This document shows positions 1 through 7,619 of a DNA stretch of 38,424 nucleotides, one piece after another. The stretch covers positions 1 to 38,424 of the forward strand of contig JAMOTA010000023.1 in the NCBI GenBank assembly GCA_027068435.1, written 5' to 3'. This stretch comes from Sulfurovum sp. GTDB taxonomy: Bacteria > Campylobacterota > Campylobacteria > Campylobacterales > Sulfurovaceae. The notes beneath the pieces were generated by a model. That model worked only from the letters and a program-made list of their open reading frames with translations, was not told where the DNA came from and searched no databases. The translations under genes were made by a program, and so were the position numbers. The number at the start of each line of letters is the position of its first letter. The stretch's first letter is position 1.

Positions 1-96
1 CACTCATCTTTGATCCCTCATATTTCTTATTTAATATTCTATCATTTGGAATAAGAAAGTTAAATTAAGTGGTCTGATTTATGGGGAGCATTATAG
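1..96 (-). mobile_element. possible end of a second insertion sequence (IS3-like) inside the IS256 copy
   Basis: This stretch replaces the IS256 transposase sequence that should continue leftwards from position 97. Read on the minus strand it begins near ATGCTCCCCATAAATCAGAC. This resembles the TG...CCCCATAAA..GGAC-type terminal repeats of the IS150 group of the IS3 family. About 70 bases further in (near position 7) there is a GAGGGATC ribosome-binding-like stretch followed by ATG at the window edge. The reading as a nested second element is inference from this end-like pattern. No transposase is visible, so it could equally be unrelated sequence joined by a deletion. Confidence 0.3.
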
Positions 97-109
97 TTTC
101 CATTTTCAT
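65..109 (-). pseudogene. IS256-family transposase, 5' remnant
   Basis: The frame starts with the same ATG AAA ATG GAA as the transposase at 38264, preceded by the same AAGGATTTAAAG leader. It diverges after four codons and hits a stop after 14 residues. The start of the transposase gene has therefore been cut by other DNA, possibly a second insertion element. Confidence 0.7.
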
Positions 110-168
110 CTTTAAATCCTTCTGTGTTTAACATTTTATCTAATTGACACAGAATTATTTACACTCCC
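97..168 (-). mobile_element. IS256-family left end, truncated copy
   Basis: These 72 bases are the exact reverse complement of positions 38205-38276, where the same sequence leads into an IS256-type transposase. The outer end reads GGGAGTGTAAATAATTCTGT on the minus strand, starting at 168. The element runs towards lower coordinates. Identity stops at 97, four codons into the transposase gene, so only the terminus and the first codons remain in this window. Confidence 0.85.
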
Positions 169-1066
169 TATCATACTCATTTTTATGTATTCTTTTAGAT
201 TCAAAATCTATTTTAATATCTTGTAGAAATTTCATAAAATCTGGGTTTCTTTCAGATAATTTATTCATTGTTTCCCAATCAAGATTTTCTCTTTTTTTAG
301 CATGATATAAAACTGATGAAGAATCTATATCCTTAAGATTTAAACGAATAATTCCAATTCCAAATGACATAGACAATCTTTCTAATTCAGATAATAAATC
401 ATCATCATTAGCAATATTTGCTGAGACTAAATATCCTTCATGTGCCCAACTTGAATTTGATACAGCTTGAAAAAAAGACTCTCTATAATTACTTTTATCA
501 AGTTTTATTTTTAATTCAAATGAAAATAATTTTAAAGAATTGTTATCAGTAATTTTATTAAAATCTAAAAGGTCTGTATTCCAATCATCTATTGGTAAAT
601 AAAAACCAACCATATCAGGATGTAACCATTCATTTAAACCTTTTTTTGACGATTTTTCATGAAAGATAGTTTTTGTAAAAATATTCCTACCTCTATTAAA
701 TAATGGATTTGCATTTGCAAAATATGCTAATAATGGATGTAATTCTCTTTCATGAAAAGAAGCTTTTTTAGTTGGTGTTTTTTGTTCTTTTTCTTCTATT
801 TTTTCAATTATATTTTCAGGTAAATTTTTTGCTTTTAAATAAAATCTTGCAGGTCTTTTTCCAACTTTAATAAAAGGGGTTTTCTCATTATCCCTTGTAT
901 CAACAAATAATTGAGCACCAATCGTTGCCCAAGGAGTTGCTCCACTAGATTTTAATTTATCTTTAAGATTGTATTCTACTCCTTTGTCCCATATTTCTTG
1001 AGGAGTTAAAGGTATCTCAGATTTTTGTAAAACTTCTTTTGCATATTCTTTAAATGTAATTGCCAT
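155..1066 (-). CDS. HrgA-like HARE-HTH domain protein, C-terminus altered by IS256
   Basis: A 303-residue protein. The first ~80 residues form a HARE-HTH winged-helix domain, with the typical run EIPLTPQEIWDKG, SSGATPWATIGAQLF and KVGKRPARFYL. The remainder (~105-300) resembles the C-terminal domain of COG2958/HrgA proteins, which were described in Helicobacter at the hpyIII restriction locus. HARE-HTH domains are thought to link DNA or base-modification recognition to effector domains; the biochemical role here is unknown. The last residues (Glu-Cys-Lys) and the TAA stop are encoded by the IS256 end, so the native C-terminus is lost. Little seems to be missing, because the body is close to the usual ~300 residues. 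It stands alone on the minus strand, with an AT-rich region upstream of its ATG. Confidence 0.75.
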   Translation of the reverse strand: MAITFKEYAKEVLQKSEIPLTPQEIWDKGVEYNLKDKLKSSGATPWATIGAQLFVDTRDNEKTPFIKVGKRPARFYLKAKNLPENIIEKIEEKEQKTPTKKASFHERELHPLLAYFANANPLFNRGRNIFTKTIFHEKSSKKGLNEWLHPDMVGFYLPIDDWNTDLLDFNKITDNNSLKLFSFELKIKLDKSNYRESFFQAVSNSSWAHEGYLVSANIANDDDLLSELERLSMSFGIGIIRLNLKDIDSSSVLYHAKKRENLDWETMNKLSERNPDFMKFLQDIKIDFESKRIHKNEYDRECK

Positions 1067-1179
1067 TTTATTTACCTTTTTAATGTTTCTGAGTATTTAT
1101 TCAAGAAACACTATATATAAACTGCACTTAAAATAACATATTAAAAAATTGAGATATTATGAGGAGATAAAAGAGAAAA

Positions 1180-1208
1180 AAAGCAGGTGTGAAATACACA
1201 CCTACTTT
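1180..1208 (-). terminator. terminator of mrp
   Basis: The stem AGGTGTG/CACACCT (1185-1191 with 1197-1203) extends with one mismatch to 12 pairs around a 5-base loop. On the minus strand it is followed by a long T run (the A tract at about 1174-1182). It begins 19 bases after the mrp stop. Confidence 0.75.
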
Positions 1209-1226
1209 AAAGGTAGAACTGTTTAC

Positions 1227-2339
1227 TTATACGCTACACGCACTTACACCTGGGGGTGTAGTTGGTTGCACTGCTGAGTTGTCTGCTCCGCCTTCTGCGT
1301 TTACTTTGTCTATGAACGTAAGTAAATTTGTTGCAGCTGCTTGGAAACGTTTAGCTGTTTCTGAGTCTGGTTGGAAGTATGTTACAGGTTTTCCTGTATC
1401 TCCACCTACTCTAATAGCAGGTTCAATAGGGATACGAGCTATTACTTCTGTATCGTACTCTTTAGCTACGGGAACAGTTGTTCCCATACCGAAGATATCT
1501 GATTCTGTTGTACACTCAGGACAGATGAAACCTGACATATTTTCTATGATACCAGCTGTTGGGATGTGCAACTTTTGGAACATGTCAAGTGAACGTCTAC
1601 TGTCATCAAGAGAAACTTCTTGTGGTGTAGTTACTGTGATACCAGCTGTTACAGGTACAGACTGTGCAAGTGTTAACTGTGCATCACCTGTTCCTGGTGG
1701 CATGTCGATAACCAGTACATCTAGTTCAGACCATAAGATGTCTCTTAAGAACTGCTCTATAGCTTTCATAATCATAGAACCTCTCCAGATAAGAGACTGC
1801 CCTGGCTCCATAAGTGAACCCATAGACATGATTTCAACACCATACGCTTTTAATGGCTGTACTTTGTTCCCTTGAATCTCTGGTTTTTGATCTTCTACAC
1901 CCATCATCCGAGGGATGTTTGGTCCATAGATATCTGCATCTAAAAGACCTACTTTTTTACCTTGCATTGCCATAGCAACTGCAATGTTTACAGATGTTGT
2001 TGATTTCCCAACTCCACCTTTACCTGAACTTACCATTACAAAGTTCTTTACATGAGGAGCGATATTTTTACCACTTACAGAGTTTGACATCTGTTTTGGT
2101 GCTTGAGGTGCAGAGACATTGATTTGAATCTGTTCAAAACCAAGTTTTTTAAGTTCAAGTGTCGCTTCCTCTTTAAGTTGAGCTTTTACTTCATCTGCTG
2201 ATGATGTAATGTCAATAGTCAACCCTACGGTAGTACCATTGACAGCTATATCTTTTACAAAACCAAAAGTTACGATATCTTTCGTAAATCCTGGGTATGT
2301 TACGTTTTTTAACGCTTCTAATACATTTTCTTGTGTCAT
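1227..2339 (-). CDS. mrp: Mrp/ApbC-type iron-sulfur carrier P-loop ATPase
   Basis: A 370-residue Mrp/NBP35-family ATPase, expected to bind and deliver Fe-S clusters in the cytoplasm. Residues ~1-80 form the MIP18/DUF59 domain. The deviant Walker A GKGGVGKS lies at 106-113, the switch-like LLDADIYGPNIPR at ~132-144, and IDMPPGTGD at 211-219. The metal-binding pair C273-P-E-C276 bridges the cluster in this family. The Ala/Pro-rich tail ends with a further Cys (368). The start is supported by AGGATAAAAAT before the ATG. The gene is divergent from ispDF across a 188-bp region with two inverted repeats. IspH, an Fe-S enzyme encoded elsewhere in the window, is a plausible client by inference. Confidence 0.93.
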   Translation of the reverse strand: MTQENVLEALKNVTYPGFTKDIVTFGFVKDIAVNGTTVGLTIDITSSADEVKAQLKEEATLELKKLGFEQIQINVSAPQAPKQMSNSVSGKNIAPHVKNFVMVSSGKGGVGKSTTSVNIAVAMAMQGKKVGLLDADIYGPNIPRMMGVEDQKPEIQGNKVQPLKAYGVEIMSMGSLMEPGQSLIWRGSMIMKAIEQFLRDILWSELDVLVIDMPPGTGDAQLTLAQSVPVTAGITVTTPQEVSLDDSRRSLDMFQKLHIPTAGIIENMSGFICPECTTESDIFGMGTTVPVAKEYDTEVIARIPIEPAIRVGGDTGKPVTYFQPDSETAKRFQAAATNLLTFIDKVNAEGGADNSAVQPTTPPGVSACSV

Positions 2340-2383
2340 ATTTTTATCCTAATTTGATTTAGTATATTTGAGTTATACCACTC

Positions 2384-2445
2384 CAATCTTAAATTAGATT
2401 TAAAAGATTAAGATTGTTTTCAAATAAGAGTATTTTTCTCTTATT
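2384..2445. promoter_or_regulatory. two inverted repeats between mrp and ispDF
   Basis: The first is CAATCTTAA (2384-2392) mirrored by TTAAGATTG (2408-2416), 9 perfect bases with a 15-base gap. The second is AATAAGAG (2423-2430) mirrored by CTCTTATT (2438-2445), 8 perfect bases with a 7-base gap. Both lie in the divergent promoter region, within ~105 bases upstream of mrp. They could be operators, or a hairpin in the mrp leader. No named regulator site is recognised. Confidence 0.4.
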
Positions 2446-2480
2446 ACGTGTGATACAGAAACTTACAAGGTATCTAAATG

Positions 2481-2486
2481 TATAAT
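2481..2486 (+). promoter_or_regulatory. candidate -10 box of the ispDF operon
   Basis: TATAAT, 42 bases before the TTG start of ispDF. No good -35 hexamer is present, which is common for vegetative promoters in Campylobacterota. Confidence 0.45.
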
Positions 2487-2527
2487 CCGTTACAATTTGA
2501 TACACCATAAAAAATATAGGGATTTAT

Positions 2528-3649
2528 TTGTCACACACAACCTTAGTACTTTTAGGAGCAGGTAACTCCACACGATTTAAAAGCAGTGTTAAAAAGCAGT
2601 GGCTCTATACGGGTGAGATACCCTTATGGCTCTATGTTGCTGAACACTTTACACAAGTTGCTAACTTTAAAGAAGTGATACTTGTCTCCTCTAAAGAAGA
2701 TATTGATTTAATGAAACACTTCGCTTCTTATACGTATGTAGAGGGTGGAGATACTAGACAAGCTTCTCTTACAAATGCCCTAAAGCATGTAACCTCTGAG
2801 TATGTACTTGTATCTGACATTGCTAGATGCTGTGTACCACATGAGATGATACAGCGTATTTTAGCTGCAAAAGAAGAGGGAAGCTGTGTTGTCCCTACTT
2901 TAACTGTAACCGATACACTCTACTTAGACAACAACCCCATAGACAGAGAGCAAGTTAAGGTTATACAGACTCCTCAACTTAGTGTTACAAAAACGCTCAA
3001 GAGTGCTTTAGAGACAGAAGAACTCTTTACCGATGACAGTTCAGCTGTCGCCTCTTTAGGTAAAAAAGTACATTTTGTTGAGGGTTCTACTAAAGCCCAC
3101 AAGCTTACAACCCTTCAAGACTTAGAAAAACTAACTTGCCTTCAAGCACCCTCTTCTAAAACACTTACAGGGTTTGGGTTAGATATTCACCCCTTTGAAG
3201 AGAACAAAGAGATGTTCTTATGTGGGGTAAAGATAGATGTACCCTATGGTTTCAAAGCCCATAGCGATGGTGATGTAGCTATCCATGCACTCATAGATGC
3301 TCTACTTGGTGCAGCAGGCATGGGGGATATTGGTGAACTCTACCCCGATACTGACGATAGTTACGCAGGGATAGACTCTAAAAAGCTTCTTACAGATACT
3401 GTTAAAAAACTAAAAACGCACGGTTTCACCATAGGCAACATAGACCTTACAATCTTAGCCCAAGCACCAAAGATACTTCCCTACAAAGAGCAGATGCGTC
3501 ATACATTGGCTTCTCTACTTGAGATAAGACAAAACTTTGTCAATATCAAAGCTACTACAGCTGAAAAGCTTGGTTTTGTAGGAAGAAAAGAGGGTGTGAC
3601 TGTTCACGCTATAGCAAATTTAAATTACTTCAACTGGAAAAATATATGA
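2528..3649 (+). CDS. ispDF: bifunctional IspD/IspF (MEP isoprenoid pathway)
   Basis: A 373-residue fusion. IspD makes CDP-methylerythritol and IspF cyclises CDP-ME 2-phosphate; fusion of the two non-consecutive MEP steps is typical of Campylobacterota. The IspD domain (~1-205) opens with LLGAGNSTRF and carries VSDIAR at ~95-100. The IspF domain (~213-373) has the metal ligands D219-x-H221 and H253 in HSDGDVAIHALIDALLGA. The start is TTG, chosen because AGGG lies 6 bases upstream and the N-terminus then aligns with the family; no ATG fits. The ATGA overlap with the next gene suggests translational coupling. It leads a four-gene plus-strand run that matches Campylobacter Cj1607-Cj1610. IspH of the same pathway is encoded at 26264-27106. 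Confidence 0.95.
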   Translation: MSHTTLVLLGAGNSTRFKSSVKKQWLYTGEIPLWLYVAEHFTQVANFKEVILVSSKEDIDLMKHFASYTYVEGGDTRQASLTNALKHVTSEYVLVSDIARCCVPHEMIQRILAAKEEGSCVVPTLTVTDTLYLDNNPIDREQVKVIQTPQLSVTKTLKSALETEELFTDDSSAVASLGKKVHFVEGSTKAHKLTTLQDLEKLTCLQAPSSKTLTGFGLDIHPFEENKEMFLCGVKIDVPYGFKAHSDGDVAIHALIDALLGAAGMGDIGELYPDTDDSYAGIDSKKLLTDTVKKLKTHGFTIGNIDLTILAQAPKILPYKEQMRHTLASLLEIRQNFVNIKATTAEKLGFVGRKEGVTVHAIANLNYFNWKNI

Positions 3650-4527
3650 AAATCATTATCGTAGAAAATGAACTCTACTTGGCACAAAGCATTGCATCAA
3701 AACTAGGTGAAACAGGACTAGAAACGGAGACATACAGCTCTATAAAAGAGGCGATGAAGAGTAATGGAGATGTATATCTACTCTCAACAAATTTGCCTGG
3801 ACAAAATACTGCTCCACTTATCTCTAAGTTTAAAGATAAAATCATTATTTTAATGGTGACGTATATTAACAACGATACTGTCAGTGAACCTCTTAAACTT
3901 GGAGCTAAAGACTATATCGTAAAACCATTTATGATAGAGGAGTTGTTACGTAAGATAGAACACTATCAAGAGTACCAAAATCTTAAAAAACATACAATAC
4001 TCTACCAAGAGTACATGAAGAACTTACTCCAAGACATAGAGACAGATTTTAACCCTAGCAAAATTACTTTTCCACTTGTTATACAGACAAACTACCAAAG
4101 ACTCATAGACAAAGTTGTTTTTGAGTATGCACAGATAAATAACAAGCTCTTAACTTTTATCCCTCTTGGAGAGAAGTCATGGAGAGAGAAAATGGCGAAC
4201 TGCTCTACAAATTCGTTACTCTATATTACTGAGATTCATACCCTTAAAAAAACAGATAGAGAACAACTTTTGATACTTTTAGAGTCTAGAGACTTTATAC
4301 TCTGTTCAACTACAGAGTTAGAGACAGATTTTCCTACTATGACGTTAAATACTGACTCTAAACTTTATGACCAAAATGAGATACTTACTATTGATGACTA
4401 TGTTAAATTTATTGTCAACAGTTTTCAATACAGATTTCCAGATACTGAACTTTCTAAAAAGCTTGGTATTTCAAGAAAAAGTTTATGGGAAAAAAGGAAA
4501 AAATATGGGCTCTTTAAAAAGAAATAA
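3646..4527 (+). CDS. atypical orphan response regulator, HP1021/Cj1608-like
   Basis: A 293-residue protein with a receiver-like domain (~1-115), a middle region, and a C-terminal helix-turn-helix (~255-290, ELSKKLGISRKSLWEKRKKY). The phospho-acceptor Asp is replaced by Ser47 (LLSTNLPG), and the acidic pocket is weakened (E7-N8). The Lys of the receiver fold is kept (K93 in VKPF). Phosphorylation-independent action is therefore likely. Synteny with ispDF and the sulfurylase-like gene identifies it as the counterpart of Cj1608 and H. pylori HP1021. Those are reported to bind oriC and to influence replication start and metabolism, and HP1021 is reported to be redox sensitive. Only two Cys are visible in the middle and C-terminal part. 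The gene overlaps both neighbours, so it should be co-translated with ispDF. Confidence 0.85.
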   Translation: MKIIIVENELYLAQSIASKLGETGLETETYSSIKEAMKSNGDVYLLSTNLPGQNTAPLISKFKDKIIILMVTYINNDTVSEPLKLGAKDYIVKPFMIEELLRKIEHYQEYQNLKKHTILYQEYMKNLLQDIETDFNPSKITFPLVIQTNYQRLIDKVVFEYAQINNKLLTFIPLGEKSWREKMANCSTNSLLYITEIHTLKKTDREQLLILLESRDFILCSTTELETDFPTMTLNTDSKLYDQNEILTIDDYVKFIVNSFQYRFPDTELSKKLGISRKSLWEKRKKYGLFKKK

Positions 4528-5695
4528 ATCACTTTATATCGACACAGAAGCACTATCTACTTTAGCATTGGTTCAAGAGGGTTTACTCTCTCCTCTACGT
4601 AAGCTTATGAATAAAAAAGAGGCAAAAGAGGTAAATGAAACTAAGTTTTACAAAGGGGTTCCCTTCCCTTTTGCATTTATCCTTGCACCTGCGGGTAAAA
4701 GAAATAGTAAAGTCTTAAAGTCTCTCAAACAAGGAGATAAAGTAGCTCTTATTAACCAACATGTCAAAGTTGGAGAACTCATTGTTGAAGATACATTTAA
4801 CATAGACCCTAAAAAACGCCTTTTGAACATTTATGGTACTTATGACTCCTCTCACCCTGGTGTCAAAAATACAACTCTCAGACTAGGAGAGATAGCTGTA
4901 AGCGGAGAGTATCAAGTCAATTATCCTCTTATTACTGACAACATCAAACGTATTCAAAGTATGATCACCAAAACAGGCGCCAAATTTGTCTCTTCTATTA
5001 TGCTTGCAGCTAACCCTTTTAACCGTGCACATGAACGTATGATACGACAAGCGATTTCTGATTCAGATTTACTTATTATATTTTTACGTAAACCTTTTAC
5101 CTCTGATGGGCTACGTTATGACATTCGCCATAATGCACTAACTACTTTTGCAGAGAACTTCTTACCTCGTAACAAAGTAATCATCATTCCTTTTGAAAAC
5201 TCTTACATTTTTGCTGGGTACAATGAACTTATCCTCGATGCTATTTTAGCAAAGAACTATGGTTCACATCAGCTCGTAGTTGGTAAAAACCATGGAGGGT
5301 TAGGACTATACTATGATAAAAACAGACTTAACTCTATTTTTGACCACTGTAAAGACATAGAGATAGACATTAAAACTGTAGATGAGTATGTTTACTGTGA
5401 CGTGTGTAACACCCTTGTAAGCACTCAAACATGCCCTCATGGACAACACCATCATGTACATTATCACTCAGAGTCGATTATGAAACTCATACAAGCGGGG
5501 CTTATACCTCCTACTATACTCGTAAGAAAAGAGGTCTCTGCGAACATTTTAGCAGCACTCTTTCCTGAGAGATTTGAAAACTTACAGAAGCTACACTACT
5601 CACTCATGCCAGGTTCTGGACTACTTGAGCAACAGAGTGAAGAGCAGTTTTATCTTAAACTGATAGAACTTTACCAAACCACATCACTTACATAA
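4505..5695 (+). CDS. ATP-sulfurylase-like protein lacking the canonical sulfate-site residues
   Basis: A 396-residue protein of the sulfate adenylyltransferase (Sat) family: PUA-like N-terminus (~1-135), nucleotidyltransferase domain (~140-340), short C-terminal part. The start at 4505 is chosen over the open frame back to 4367 because AAGGA precedes this ATG and homology begins here; it overlaps the regulator by 23 bases. The zinc-binding pattern C298-x2-C301-x8-C310 followed by His resembles Thermus Sat. Key positions differ: the usual Q-x-R-N-P-x-H-x-x-H reads LAANPFNRAH (167-176), so Gln, Arg and the first His are lost, and GRDHAG reads GKNHGG (260-265). A true sulfurylase activity is doubtful. 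A changed substrate or a non-catalytic role fits better. The syntenic Campylobacter gene is Cj1609. Confidence 0.85.
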   Translation: MGSLKRNKSLYIDTEALSTLALVQEGLLSPLRKLMNKKEAKEVNETKFYKGVPFPFAFILAPAGKRNSKVLKSLKQGDKVALINQHVKVGELIVEDTFNIDPKKRLLNIYGTYDSSHPGVKNTTLRLGEIAVSGEYQVNYPLITDNIKRIQSMITKTGAKFVSSIMLAANPFNRAHERMIRQAISDSDLLIIFLRKPFTSDGLRYDIRHNALTTFAENFLPRNKVIIIPFENSYIFAGYNELILDAILAKNYGSHQLVVGKNHGGLGLYYDKNRLNSIFDHCKDIEIDIKTVDEYVYCDVCNTLVSTQTCPHGQHHHVHYHSESIMKLIQAGLIPPTILVRKEVSANILAALFPERFENLQKLHYSLMPGSGLLEQQSEEQFYLKLIELYQTTSLT

Positions 5696-5705
5696 AGGTA
5701 CACTT

Positions 5706-6197
5706 ATGACACTACAAAAACTTTTTTTAACATTTGGTGGAGCTGGACTTAGCCCTAAAGCACCTGGTACAGTAGGCACACTAGCCTCACTACCTGTAGG
5801 TATAGCCATACTTTACTATCTAGGTTTAGAGACACTTTTTACTCTAACTATAGCTATTACAGTTATCGGTATTATCGAAATAAACAAATACGAAACAGCC
5901 ACAGGTATCCACGATCACCAACAGATAGTGATAGACGAAGCAGTAGGTATGTGGCTCTCCCTCATGATAGCCCACTCAACAGCTATCACCATGGGCTACC
6001 CTTACGCAGAAATATTGGCTATCATTTTCAGCTTCGCAGCATTTCGCCTATTTGACATCTGGAAACCCTCAACCATAGGCTGGATAGACAGAGAACTCCA
6101 AGGTGGTCTAGGTGTCATGCTAGATGATGTACTAGCAGGTGTAGCAGGTGGTTTCTTAACCGTTCTTATTCTTATGGGGATTGGGAAACTGTTTTAA
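5706..6197 (+). CDS. pgpA: phosphatidylglycerophosphatase A
   Basis: A 163-residue inner-membrane PgpA-family phosphatase that removes phosphate from phosphatidylglycerophosphate to give phosphatidylglycerol. Family signatures are GLSPKAPGTVGTL near residues 15-27 and IVIDEAVGMW near 75-84. There are about four hydrophobic segments. AAAGG precedes the ATG, and the gene starts 10 bases after the sulfurylase-like gene, as the last member of the ispDF run. A long hairpin follows it. Confidence 0.93.
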   Translation: MTLQKLFLTFGGAGLSPKAPGTVGTLASLPVGIAILYYLGLETLFTLTIAITVIGIIEINKYETATGIHDHQQIVIDEAVGMWLSLMIAHSTAITMGYPYAEILAIIFSFAAFRLFDIWKPSTIGWIDRELQGGLGVMLDDVLAGVAGGFLTVLILMGIGKLF

Positions 6198-6204
6198 TCT
6201 TTAT

Positions 6205-6240
6205 AGACAATAAGTTAGCTAAAAAGGTAACTTATTGTCT
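6205..6240. terminator. shared hairpin between convergent pgpA and ATPase genes
   Basis: A perfect 13-pair stem AGACAATAAGTTA/TAACTTATTGTCT with a 10-base loop. It lies 8 bases after pgpA and 18 bases beyond the end of the convergent ATPase gene. T-tracts are weak, but the position suits a bidirectional terminator. Confidence 0.7.
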
Positions 6241-6258
6241 GTATCTTTACCCAACTAT

Positions 6259-7458
6259 TTAATATAAAAATCCAAACAACCACAGAGGTATTTTGTATTT
6301 GTTTTCAGTAGAGTCTGTATCTTGCACGATAAAATCATTTTTCATATCTTTAATCTGCTTAAAGCCTTTGTCTTTTCCACCTACCTCAAAGGTAATCTTA
6401 CCATTTACCACAAAGTCACCTTGCTTTGTAGTAGTAACCGTATGTTGTTCTTGTAATTGATTGGCAAAAAATCCTTCTCTAATCGTCCCTATCTCAGGGG
6501 CATCACAAAGAGCATAAGAGAGGTTAGTATTGTTTAAGTAGAGTTTTTCTGGTTTACTTAGAGAAGATAGACCCTTTTTATTGTCTGCAACCACGGTCAA
6601 CAAGTCACCCTTGGTCAAATGCTCTAAGTAGGCATAAATAGTATTTCTACTTACTTCTATGTTTGTTGCTACTTTGGTGACATTGAGTTCAAAAGGTTTT
6701 GAATAACAGATAACATTGAGTAGCTTTTTAAGTTTATTTGCATAAGCTGGCTTAATATAACCTAACATCACTAAGTCCACATCTATGGTTAAATTTACCA
6801 CAGCTGTAAGTAGTTTAAGATAATTCTCTTTATCTGAAAAATAAAATGGATAATACCCATACTGTAAATACTCAGAGAAATGCTCCAAAGGTACTATCTC
6901 TTCACGTAATGCATCTACCAAAGCCACGGAGTTACTACATATCTCATCGAGTGTAAAAACGGGTAACTTTTTATCTAGTTTAAGTTCTAAAAACTCTCTA
7001 TAAGACAAACCATGCATATGGTACAACACAGCCCTACGACTTAAGTCTGCTTGTGAATTATAAATAGAAGTGGCACATGACCCTGTAAATATAACTTGAA
7101 GCTCAGGGTAAAAATCATAAATTGCTTTAAGGTCTAGTGCAAAATCTTTGTACTTATGTATCTCATCTAGTAGTAGATACTTTCCCCCTAATTTAGAAAA
7201 TTCTTCTGCAAGTTCATAAAGTTTAATATCTACATGACTAGGATAATCATAAGAGAAATAGAGTGATTTATGGGCTTCATACTCTGATTTTAGCTCTTTT
7301 AAGTACTGTAGCAAAAAGGTAGTCTTCCCCACCCCACGAGAGCCTACCACAGCTATCATCTGAGAGCTAAAATCTACCCTATCAAAGAAGTATCGTTTAT
7401 ACTCACTCTTTTGAGCATTGAGTATTCTTTTTTCTAGTTTAACTATACTACTTAACAT
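6259..7458 (-). CDS. AAA ATPase with DUF4143 domain (paralogue of 36562-37773)
   Basis: A 399-residue AAA_14-type P-loop ATPase. The Walker A GSRGVGKTT is at 39-47, the Walker B LLLDEIHKY at 95-103, and a TGS sensor-like motif at 125-127. A winged-helix region (~255-300) is followed by the DUF4143 C-terminal part. The substrate is unknown; such genes are scattered accessory genes in bacteria and archaea. It shares its end with the second copy in the window: EVGGKDKGFKQIKD and the identical last ten residues IPLWLFGFLY. No toxin or nuclease motif is visible. It has its own promoter with a palindrome next to the -10 box and is not part of an operon. Confidence 0.85.
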   Translation of the reverse strand: MLSSIVKLEKRILNAQKSEYKRYFFDRVDFSSQMIAVVGSRGVGKTTFLLQYLKELKSEYEAHKSLYFSYDYPSHVDIKLYELAEEFSKLGGKYLLLDEIHKYKDFALDLKAIYDFYPELQVIFTGSCATSIYNSQADLSRRAVLYHMHGLSYREFLELKLDKKLPVFTLDEICSNSVALVDALREEIVPLEHFSEYLQYGYYPFYFSDKENYLKLLTAVVNLTIDVDLVMLGYIKPAYANKLKKLLNVICYSKPFELNVTKVATNIEVSRNTIYAYLEHLTKGDLLTVVADNKKGLSSLSKPEKLYLNNTNLSYALCDAPEIGTIREGFFANQLQEQHTVTTTKQGDFVVNGKITFEVGGKDKGFKQIKDMKNDFIVQDTDSTENKYKIPLWLFGFLY

Positions 7459-7472
7459 ATTATAACCTTTTT

Positions 7473-7496
7473 GTTAATTACTAATTAACAATTATA
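7473..7496 (-). promoter_or_regulatory. promoter with start-site palindrome for the first AAA ATPase gene
   Basis: The minus-strand -10 TATAAT (7491-7496) is followed after one base by GTTAATT-AGT-AATTAAC (7473-7489), 7-base perfect arms. Transcription would start inside the palindrome. The second ATPase gene has the same architecture with a different palindrome. This suggests an operator or a leader hairpin. Confidence 0.5.
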
Positions 7497-7571
7497 GTCT
7501 TATTTGCTTAAATATATGAATTGTTATAAATAATATACTCAAGAACAATCAAACTTTCAAAATATAATAGT

Positions 7572-7612
7572 GACTATTGTCCGTTGTTCTTTAGTCAACA
7601 AAATAGTAAACT
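7572..7612 (+). promoter_or_regulatory. C-box operator and leaderless promoter of the controller gene
   Basis: GACTATTGTC (7572-7581), CGT, then TGTTCTTTAGTC (7585-7596) resembles the two half-sites with central GTCCGT bound by restriction-modification controller proteins. A -35-like TTGTTC (7584-7589) lies in the right half, 17 bases before the -10-like TAAACT (7607-7612). Transcription would start almost at the ATG at 7620, giving a leaderless mRNA. This explains the absence of a ribosome binding site and is common for C genes. Confidence 0.6.
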
Positions 7613-7619
7613 TATTGCC

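Noticed and set aside
1189-1875. 228-residue open frame on the plus strand opposite mrp
   Set aside because: It lies wholly antisense to a well-supported Mrp gene, has no ribosome binding site and shows Ser/Ala-rich shadow composition.
4367-4504. 46-residue N-terminal extension of the sulfurylase-like protein
   Set aside because: It lies within the regulator gene and has no ribosome binding site; the ATG at 4505 has AAGGA and begins the family-like sequence.
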